Below are positions 4,382-11,625 of a DNA stretch of 11,982 bases, in pieces; position 1 is the stretch's first letter; each line of letters starts with the position of its first letter. The notes under the pieces were generated by a model that saw nothing but the letters and a program-made list of their open reading frames with translations, made no database searches and was not told the origin of the DNA. This DNA comes from Chlamydiota bacterium (lineage in GTDB: Bacteria > Auribacterota > UBA3054 > B51-G9). The position numbers and the translations under genes are program-made. The DNA is taken from positions 1 to 11,982 of the forward strand of contig QMOL01000052.1 of NCBI GenBank assembly GCA_003648225.1, given 5' to 3'.

Positions 4382-6991
4382 TTATGAAAAAACGAGTTTT
4401 CTTTGTTTAATAAACATCAAATAATAAATAATAAACAGAATCCCGGCATTGTAGAAAGGTTCCGGAATGGGATAAACATAGATTGTGTTGGTTATTTCTT
4501 CGCCAAACCACACAACACCTTCCTGTAACATTCTCCAGTGTGTTTCATATATTCCTGAAATAGCAGGTGCAATGACTTTAACATCAAATTTAACCGGCCT
4601 GCCTTTAAAAATGCCAAGATATAAATCCACTTCGTTTTCATTATCGTTGAAATAATACCTTCCCGGACCAAAATTTTCCGTATCGCTATCAACTTGTCCG
4701 AAGCTGTATAAGTCATTAGATGTCCACAGATCGAATCCGGTATTTCTAACATAGACCTGACAATAATTAGTTTCGCCGATAAACATATTTGTTGGCATAT
4801 TCTGCCATATAATTTCAGAATTTTTAGAACCAATTTCAAAACGCTTGAATGTTCTTGCCCCCCTATAAGTAGTTTTAATATATTCAAGCGAATCGTCTGT
4901 TTTAGACCAGTCATCCGTGCTTGTATTTGAAGGGATCCTGTAAATATCAATTGGATTCGCGGCAAAGATTCCCGAGCCTTCATCAAATTCGTTCCAACTT
5001 TCAATATAGACACGCTTGACAGTTAAAGCGTCCGGGTAAGTCACCCAAGAATTTGAATAATTAACCCCTCCGTCTCTTTTAAAACACGTGCCCGGGTTTC
5101 TGATATTCTGGTCCCAATACCCTGGTTTTAACTGGTCTGATTTTATTCCGTTATAATCGGTAATATAGCTATAATCCTGACTTTGGAACTGCCTGACTTG
5201 TTCATCAGCAAACGAAAAAGTATTTCCCGATTCTGTTGTAATCATATAAATACCGTTAGAAAAAACAGGGTGTTCCGCTCCAAACTCAGCTGCAAGCGGA
5301 TCTTCCATATCTCTGCGCTGAAAACTAGAAATACTTGTGAAATTATTGCCAAGGTGCCAGACGTCCAAAGCTACCCGATTATCAATTACATCGATATAAT
5401 CATCAGCGTATTCGTCTGTATTAACAGAATAATACTGATTAAAAAACCGAATGTATTGATCAACAATCTTTTGCCTGTTTGCAGCATTTGCCAAACTATA
5501 TTTCGGTTGCCCGGTCCAGGTAATTATCGGATCTAAAAAAGGAGCCACTTTTGGCACATCATATCCATCGTATCTCATTTCCGACAAAGCCTGAAAGAGA
5601 TTAATCCTTTGCTGTTCAAAAGCCGGAATCAAATGAACATACAAAACATCAATACCGGCAAGCATAACCTGTTTAATTTGAGTCTTCCACCAGCCTGACT
5701 CTCCAGACCAGCTTGCGCGACCGTCCCTCGGAAGCCAGGATCCGCTTAATTGTCCGCCGTTTTTCGTGTACCAATGAAAAAAACTTGTGCTTATAATATG
5801 ATTAGTTAACGCAAACGATTTTGAGGACGTGGCTTTTGATGGTTCTGTAGTTCCAATAATATCAATTTCGCGAACTACGGGACTTAATATCGCGTCAGAA
5901 CTCGGATACAGTTCCATAATACTGCTCAATGTTGACGCGGGGCGAAAAACTAATTTAATATATCTGATATTTTCGGCGAGTGGAGTGCCGTCAGTGCAAT
6001 AAACTCTTGCCATCGCGTTATTAATATTCGCGGTATAATTATTAATATCATCTCCATTACCGGTGCCAATCATAAGGTTTGTGGTTCCCGGAACAATAAA
6101 CCGGTTATAAATATCTCCATCTTTAGAAAAATAAATTTTGCAATTAACGAAACAGCGACCGTCACCGTGTCCGCCGCCGAACACGCGGATTTCATTAATT
6201 GTTGTCGGCGCGTTAAAAACGGTTTTACTTGTATTTAATTGATTGTCAGCAAACAAAACTTTGCCATCCGCGTAACCAACTCCATATCCCCCATTACTTG
6301 TCGCGTTAAAAAGATATTCATACAAATTACCAGGTGACCATGCAGAGTGCATGTTTCCGATTAAAATGTTTGTCGCACCGGGCAACTGCGCCAGGTCATT
6401 ATCAACCGGCTGCACCGGCAAATTATTTTTATCAGCTTGAAACGTAAAAACATTTGTAGCGGCTGGTATTGTTGTGGCAGGTTCATTTAATTGATTTTGA
6501 ATAACTTTAACTTCTCTGATAATTAAATTCGGCGATCCATCAGCTTCACGCGCAGTTCTAAAATCAGTTCCGAGATTTTCCGCGTGATTAAATACCGGAA
6601 ACGAGAGGTAAAAGCTGACATTTGTCCATTGTTTTAAACCGGTAAGAGTAACTTTGGTAGAAACTGTTTCATAAGGATTATCCTGAGTGCAATACTGTAT
6701 AAAGAATTCTCCGGCTGTATCGTCAAAAAGTGTGAATTCAACCGTTGCATCACTTTCAGGATATTTAAAAAGATCAGCAAAATCCTGGGAAACTTTGAAA
6801 TACATGTACCTGTTATTGGATATCGCTCCGGTTTGCGAAAGAACATCATAGCCGCCATAAGTTGTAAAATCAATTGTTCCGTCCGCACCGGATTTTGGTT
6901 CAATACCTCCGTTTGTCCAGTTGGTCGAAACTTCAGCATTAACAATTAAAGAGGTTAATATCAGAACAAAAATAAAGATAATTTTTTTCAT
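4382..6991 (-). CDS. Secreted GH99-like/DUF5010-like putative glycoside hydrolase with NBR1-type Ig domain and PEP-CTERM tag
   Basis: An 869-residue exported protein; numbering is from the ATG at 6991. Signal peptide 1-19 (VNA cleavage). Two beta-rich N-terminal regions (about 20-165 and 180-385) look like carbohydrate-binding or F5/8C-type sandwiches. About 400-720 resembles the TIM-barrel-like GH99-related/DUF5010 group: SFFHWYTKNGG, WWKTQI, MLAGIDVLYVH, APFLDP, and YIESWNEFDEGSG near 662-674, with E668 and E671 as candidate catalytic acids. About 721-839 fits the NBR1-type Ig-like fold (RNTGFDLW, then GIYETHWRM, EGVVWFGEEI). PEP is at 843-845, then IIYYLMFI and KQRK. An ATG 14 codons upstream (7033) would overlap the previous gene and precede the signal peptide, so it is not used. 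There is no Shine-Dalgarno. The gene starts 19 nt after the previous stop. Family assignment is from recalled motifs; the substrate is unknown. Confidence 0.92.
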   Translation of the reverse strand: MKKIIFIFVLILTSLIVNAEVSTNWTNGGIEPKSGADGTIDFTTYGGYDVLSQTGAISNNRYMYFKVSQDFADLFKYPESDATVEFTLFDDTAGEFFIQYCTQDNPYETVSTKVTLTGLKQWTNVSFYLSFPVFNHAENLGTDFRTAREADGSPNLIIREVKVIQNQLNEPATTIPAATNVFTFQADKNNLPVQPVDNDLAQLPGATNILIGNMHSAWSPGNLYEYLFNATSNGGYGVGYADGKVLFADNQLNTSKTVFNAPTTINEIRVFGGGHGDGRCFVNCKIYFSKDGDIYNRFIVPGTTNLMIGTGNGDDINNYTANINNAMARVYCTDGTPLAENIRYIKLVFRPASTLSSIMELYPSSDAILSPVVREIDIIGTTEPSKATSSKSFALTNHIISTSFFHWYTKNGGQLSGSWLPRDGRASWSGESGWWKTQIKQVMLAGIDVLYVHLIPAFEQQRINLFQALSEMRYDGYDVPKVAPFLDPIITWTGQPKYSLANAANRQKIVDQYIRFFNQYYSVNTDEYADDYIDVIDNRVALDVWHLGNNFTSISSFQRRDMEDPLAAEFGAEHPVFSNGIYMITTESGNTFSFADEQVRQFQSQDYSYITDYNGIKSDQLKPGYWDQNIRNPGTCFKRDGGVNYSNSWVTYPDALTVKRVYIESWNEFDEGSGIFAANPIDIYRIPSNTSTDDWSKTDDSLEYIKTTYRGARTFKRFEIGSKNSEIIWQNMPTNMFIGETNYCQVYVRNTGFDLWTSNDLYSFGQVDSDTENFGPGRYYFNDNENEVDLYLGIFKGRPVKFDVKVIAPAISGIYETHWRMLQEGVVWFGEEITNTIYVYPIPEPFYNAGILFIIYYLMFIKQRKLVFS
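4385..4465 (-). other. PEP-CTERM-like tag of the GH99-like protein
   Basis: Residues 843-869: PEP, FYNAG, a short hydrophobic core containing ILFIIYYLMFI, then KQRK and a short hydrophobic end. It shares IPEPFY and IIYYLxFI with the tag at 1416-1514. The membrane-like core is shorter than in the single-LamG protein. Confidence 0.78.
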
Positions 6992-7010
6992 TTTTTGTGG
7001 TGGGGGGTTA

Positions 7011-10000
7011 TTATTTACTTGGAACCAAAGCAACAGAGGATTTTATTAGATAACTACACGTACAACGGTCAGTTGCATCCGGCATCAGCACCATTCCGCC
7101 ACCAACTATAGCATTAATCCAGCACCCGGGCCGCATGGGTCCGTAATTTTGTGTTCCCGTATTCTTAATCAAATCAGTATAGCCTAACGTTCCTGATCGA
7201 TAGAGTAACATATGTGTCGAACCCGACATGGGGCCGCACCCCCCGGGTTGCCGTCCTATAATTCTGAAATCTTTTTTTTGTTTACCTGTAAGCAGATCAT
7301 AAGAATACGGCTGCATATAAATTGTGTCGCCATTGATAATAGGGCGTGATATATACCTGCTTTTTGTGTCCCAAAGCCGCTTCCCGTCAGTCGCGCGGAA
7401 ACCTGTAAGACGGTCGCCTTTCTCGGACGGCAACTGAAATGAGCGCTGGGAATACTGATAGCTCATGAGTAATATATTGTGCTTTGTGCTTAGAGCGAGA
7501 GTGGTACCATAAATATCATTATTCTGTTCCCACAGGATTTTGCCGTTGTCGGCATCAAGACAAATCAATCGTGCCGGTTTTGTTTTTTCATCTGAAAGAG
7601 TTGCTTTCTTATGCTGAATAAAAGACAAATCAATAACTTCTTTAGGCTTATCTATAAAATAAACTTTGTTATTCCCGATGGCTATAGCATTGTGGCGAAT
7701 AGAAGCATCAGCCTTATAACTCCATTTTATTTTACCCGTTTTTATGGCCAGAGCAAATAAACTGCCGGATTGAATTAACAAGTCTTTCATGTCTGAAGTT
7801 TCACGAAAAAGCGACCGCGCAACAGCTGTCCGGTCGGCACCGGAGCCATACAGAGTACCGTTTTCACAGGCAACGAATCCCCACACTCCGGTTTTACACG
7901 GCATTGTGTATTTCCGAATTAATTTCCCGGTTTTCATGTTAATACGAAGACAATGATTCCCATGACGAACAAAAACACTATCGTCATCAAGACACATGTT
8001 CCCCCCGGTACCCGCTGTACCGACAAGATGTTCCTGGTCATATGGTTTTAGAATGTTCTTAATATAATACTCCCAAAGTACGTTACCATTGTAAGCATCA
8101 ACCCCATGCAGTCCGTTAACTCCCTCAATAATCATTATGCCGTTTTTGAATAAGGGGGCCGGACCGCGACCGTGTCTGCTCGGCATTTGAAACCCAAAAT
8201 CTTTAAACCAATTCATTTTTAACGGCCCTTTCACCAAATCATCAGAACTGCATAACGTGTTTGCCGCGTCGGCATACTGATGCGTCCATTCGCCTGCCGC
8301 GTTAAGCGGACTGCCTACGAACCGCGTCATTTCGGCGGGTTTACCGACCAATGCCTTACCACTGTATGGCTGCAGGAGTCGTTTAATTTCTTTTTCAGGG
8401 ACGATTTTTTCACCTTCCTTTACAGATTGTCCCGAAACAACCAGGTTCGCGAAATGAGATAGTAAACCGGTATTGGATGGGTCTCTTTGAATGACTGTCA
8501 CCCGCAAACCATATAATCCCGCCGCGCTCAGTTTATTACGGGCAAAAGCAACCTGATTTGAGTTCTTGCTAATAGCGATAATATGGAGTTTGCTTTCTTT
8601 TGCAAGAGCATAGGTAAGGGCGCCATTCCCGCATTCGAGGTCAACGCAGTAACCTTCGTTAATGCCTGTTGATTCGATTATTTTGCGTGCAACTTTGTCG
8701 TAGAATTTTATATCTTTGTATGGATTTGGATTCCGCGAAACTTTCAGCTCCTTTGGATGACCGGGAAGTTTCGACTTGGCTCTTCGGGTATCAACAAAAC
8801 AGTATATAGTTCCTTTATCTGTGCAAACATAAAGCGCCTGGTCCGCAACGGCCAGTCCCATTGCCAAGCCATCAAGTTTAATTGTTGAAACAACAGTTTT
8901 AGAATTCATATCCGCGGTAATCACTTTGTTGTTGAGAGTTCCGGCTACAATTGTATTCCCGGCAACTATTAGAGGCGGATTAACCGTTTCCGTGGCTTTC
9001 GGCCAATTCATCGCTTCATTTGACGCGGTTGCACGAATTATCGTCGCACCGACAGGATCAGAACATTGAATAGACCAATCAATCGCCCCGAGTGACCTGA
9101 CATTTTTACCTTTTTTATCTTTTTTATTGCTGAACAGCGAAGATTTTTTGATAGCTTTGATTTCATTACCATGCGAAAAAACAATTAATTTCGGTAAAAC
9201 AGCGGAAGAAGAAACGGGTATGCCACGCACCATAAAGCACCCGTCCGATGCCTGAAAAACATCGTCTTCCGCAATATATAAATCTTCATTGATAAAAGTT
9301 ACAAATGGACCTGACCCTTTTCTTTGTCCCCAGCCTCCTCCCATTTTCATAAGATGAAAAAATAGGAAATCTCCGGTCTTTCGGTCATAAAGCGCGGGAG
9401 TCGCACGGCCGGTGGGAACTACCAACGAATCCCCTGCAACCGAGAGATATCCCTGTATTGAAACACCACTCTTGGCAAGGTTACCTCCATGAGGCTGTTC
9501 AAGAACAAGCCCTCCCGACGTATCATTAACCCACAATACTTTTCCTGTTGACGCATCAATAGCGTACAGAAAAATTCCTTCAGATGTCCAAATTCCCGCA
9601 CCAAAATAGACAATACCGTCTTTAACTACCGGACCTCCACGTGCGGGCCAGCGGGATATAAGGCGGTCATTACCAAGAATCATATCCGCATCAGGTCCAC
9701 CACGCTTCTTCCACAAAAGTTTTCCGTCTTTGATGGCCAAACAGTAAAGAAAGCCGTCATCACTGACAACAAAAATACGGTCTTTCCATATCGCCGGAGC
9801 AAACCGTATGGGAGACTCTGTAAAAAATGTCCATTTCTCAAAACCGGTTTTGGCATCAAGAGCGTATAATTTACAATCAGATGAATCGCCAAAAAACACC
9901 ATGCCTTTTGACACTACAGGCTGAAACGCAAAATCAAACGGCATGCGTGTGTCTTTTCCCGACCAGGCAGGCTGCGGACCACTATCAGTCTTTCTTACCC

Positions 10001-10163
10001 AACTAAGACTTAGACGGGAAGGCAAAGAATTAATTGTATAACCACTGCGTGCCGCGTCATTACGATACATGGGCCAGTCGGCCGACCGAGCATTCCGGAC
10101 CGTTACCACCAGAAGGAACAGTATTACTATCATCCGGAAATTTCTTATTTCAATTTTTTTCAT
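7011..10163 (-). CDS. Exported double PQQ-like beta-propeller protein with an internal methyltransferase-like domain
   Basis: 1050 residues. Signal peptide 1-28 (hydrophobic 11-21, cleavage near RSA), then DWPMYRNDAARSGY, typical of the mature start of planctomycete-type PQQ-propeller proteins. The first propeller (about 29-460) has blade motifs ending LYALDAKTGFEKW (99-111), LYCLAIKDGKLLW (139-151) and LYAIDASTGKVLW (199-211). Residues about 485-600 look like a class I SAM-methyltransferase fold with VDLECGNG (507-514). The second propeller (about 625-1050) has blades ending at W697, W814, W878 and W931, and a C-terminal region with C976, C1014, C1034 and C1036. SAM-binding signatures are degraded (E510 for Gly, S532 for the usual acidic residue), so methylation is doubtful. 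The start overlaps the upstream gene's end by 14 nt, suggesting translational coupling. There is no Shine-Dalgarno and no PEP-CTERM. Function unknown; PQQ binding itself is not shown. Confidence 0.94.
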   Translation of the reverse strand: MKKIEIRNFRMIVILFLLVVTVRNARSADWPMYRNDAARSGYTINSLPSRLSLSWVRKTDSGPQPAWSGKDTRMPFDFAFQPVVSKGMVFFGDSSDCKLYALDAKTGFEKWTFFTESPIRFAPAIWKDRIFVVSDDGFLYCLAIKDGKLLWKKRGGPDADMILGNDRLISRWPARGGPVVKDGIVYFGAGIWTSEGIFLYAIDASTGKVLWVNDTSGGLVLEQPHGGNLAKSGVSIQGYLSVAGDSLVVPTGRATPALYDRKTGDFLFFHLMKMGGGWGQRKGSGPFVTFINEDLYIAEDDVFQASDGCFMVRGIPVSSSAVLPKLIVFSHGNEIKAIKKSSLFSNKKDKKGKNVRSLGAIDWSIQCSDPVGATIIRATASNEAMNWPKATETVNPPLIVAGNTIVAGTLNNKVITADMNSKTVVSTIKLDGLAMGLAVADQALYVCTDKGTIYCFVDTRRAKSKLPGHPKELKVSRNPNPYKDIKFYDKVARKIIESTGINEGYCVDLECGNGALTYALAKESKLHIIAISKNSNQVAFARNKLSAAGLYGLRVTVIQRDPSNTGLLSHFANLVVSGQSVKEGEKIVPEKEIKRLLQPYSGKALVGKPAEMTRFVGSPLNAAGEWTHQYADAANTLCSSDDLVKGPLKMNWFKDFGFQMPSRHGRGPAPLFKNGIMIIEGVNGLHGVDAYNGNVLWEYYIKNILKPYDQEHLVGTAGTGGNMCLDDDSVFVRHGNHCLRINMKTGKLIRKYTMPCKTGVWGFVACENGTLYGSGADRTAVARSLFRETSDMKDLLIQSGSLFALAIKTGKIKWSYKADASIRHNAIAIGNNKVYFIDKPKEVIDLSFIQHKKATLSDEKTKPARLICLDADNGKILWEQNNDIYGTTLALSTKHNILLMSYQYSQRSFQLPSEKGDRLTGFRATDGKRLWDTKSRYISRPIINGDTIYMQPYSYDLLTGKQKKDFRIIGRQPGGCGPMSGSTHMLLYRSGTLGYTDLIKNTGTQNYGPMRPGCWINAIVGGGMVLMPDATDRCTCSYLIKSSVALVPSK

Positions 10164-11622
10164 TTTCTAAAAGGATTACCGACAAATCATTCGCCGGAAT
10201 ATTTATTATTATTTTTGTTGATTTATTCATATTAGTTAATATGATTTTTTCGTTTATTAAATCAGTTGCTTTAAATTTCGCGGCATTATCCAAACCCGTA
10301 TTTTTGTACGGCGGAATAAATTCAAAAACACTGTTAGTGTCATTATTATTCGGAATAACAAGAATCGCTCTGCCATTTTTATATCGCGCGTAAGATTGAA
10401 GATTATTCCCTTTCACTTCAACTTTACAAATATTTGAGTCACGATGATTATCCGGAAAAAACTCGAAAATATCCGGGTATTGCCGTCTGATTCTTATTAG
10501 TCTTTTTACTCTCTCAAAAAATATCGAGTTGGATTTCTTCTTTTTCTCACTCCAGCTTATTTTATTGAAATATAAAACCGAAGCCGTTTCCTTCGGATTG
10601 TTCCATTCCTCCCCAATAAACCAGATCGGAATAAACGGCGCCAAAATCGCCTGATAACCAAACTTAATGACATTACCGCAAATAATGGGATTCGAAGAAT
10701 CATGATTGCAAATGTTGTAAGTGTAAAATCTTCCCCGACCCTGCCGGGCTTCAGGTATTCCAATTGCAACTCCGGTTTTAACACTGTCAACAATATTATT
10801 CGAAATATAATAATTACCGCTTTCACGGATTTTCACCCAATCTTCTTTGTGAACATACCCCACCCCATTCTGTTCGAAATCATACACTCCGTTTCTTGTG
10901 CTGTAATGCTCAGATATTATACATATTTTTCTTCCGTTCGCGTAACATCGTCTGCGAACTTCTTTCCAAAGTGAATATCCGGTTGTAGTGGGTTCAACAT
11001 CACACCTGAAACCGTCAATCCCGGTTCTGAAAACTAAGTTTGTCGCTTGTTGTACAAACCATTCACGCCATGCGGCATTATCATATTTGAAATTATAACC
11101 CCTCCAGTTGGAATTGTAATTCCCAATCCATTCAGGATGCTCGGTTACAAGCGGGCTGTTTGTCGCTATGCCCCAATCAACAATATCAAAGAAAATCCTG
11201 ATGTTTCTCTTGTGTGCCTCGTCAACAAATTCTTTTGCCGCTTTGAATCCCGCTTCAATATCATTTGTTCCCGTAATCTTATCATCAAAAAGATGAGGTC
11301 CAAAACCAATGTATCCGTTGTTATGAGCATTGACGCGAGCATATACAGGGTTTATCCAAAGCCCGTTTATACCCGCTTCTGAATAATGGTCTAACAGGTT
11401 AACCGCACTATTGAAATCACCGTTCAACGCCGAAGTTTCTATTCGCAATTGTACAATTATTAATGATTTAAGCCATTCCGGAGATGTACCCTCCATTTTC
11501 ACTTTGTCATCCGGCTTATATGTCGGAATCAAATTGGAATTATCTATTGGCGCACTACAGGAAGGAACTGTGAAAGAGTATAAAGCAGTCATAATCAACA
11601 ATAATTTTTCCATTTTTTTCAC
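10150..11622 (-). CDS. Secreted GH13 (alpha-amylase family) protein, possible lipoprotein
   Basis: 490 residues from a GTG start: a signal sequence of about 21 residues, then a GH13 barrel with C-terminal beta domain (about 27-487) and nothing else. Catalytic residues are present: D208 in GFRCD with R206, E238 in IISE, D308 in NHD. Region I reads FFDIVDWG (D146), lacking the usual Asn-His, as in its paralogue at 1413-4271. VPSC at 19-22 could be a lipobox, which would make it a membrane-anchored lipoprotein; Pro at -2 is unusual. The GTG at 11622 gives MKKMEK, like the MKK/MKN starts of the neighbours. An ATG three codons later (11613) is an equal alternative, and neither has a Shine-Dalgarno. 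It is probably the first gene of the unit and is directly preceded by a tandem repeat array. It should hydrolyse or transfer an alpha-linked glycan outside the cytoplasm; substrate unknown. Confidence 0.95.
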   Translation of the reverse strand: MKKMEKLLLIMTALYSFTVPSCSAPIDNSNLIPTYKPDDKVKMEGTSPEWLKSLIIVQLRIETSALNGDFNSAVNLLDHYSEAGINGLWINPVYARVNAHNNGYIGFGPHLFDDKITGTNDIEAGFKAAKEFVDEAHKRNIRIFFDIVDWGIATNSPLVTEHPEWIGNYNSNWRGYNFKYDNAAWREWFVQQATNLVFRTGIDGFRCDVEPTTTGYSLWKEVRRRCYANGRKICIISEHYSTRNGVYDFEQNGVGYVHKEDWVKIRESGNYYISNNIVDSVKTGVAIGIPEARQGRGRFYTYNICNHDSSNPIICGNVIKFGYQAILAPFIPIWFIGEEWNNPKETASVLYFNKISWSEKKKKSNSIFFERVKRLIRIRRQYPDIFEFFPDNHRDSNICKVEVKGNNLQSYARYKNGRAILVIPNNNDTNSVFEFIPPYKNTGLDNAAKFKATDLINEKIILTNMNKSTKIIINIPANDLSVILLENEKN

Positions 11623-11625
11623 TAC

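Noticed and set aside
4492..5013. A 173-codon minus-strand frame inside the GH99-like gene
   Set aside because: It lies completely within a strongly supported coding gene in another frame and shows no domain or signal of its own.
6992..7033. Upstream ATG extending the GH99-like protein by 14 residues
   Set aside because: It would overlap the previous gene and put MLWFQVNNNPPPQK before an otherwise normal signal peptide.
7011..10163. Naming the propeller protein as a quinoprotein alcohol dehydrogenase or BamB
   Set aside because: Blade motifs are of the general PQQ-like type. The length, the methyltransferase-like insert and the lack of visible cofactor or heme (CxxCH) motifs do not fit either family.
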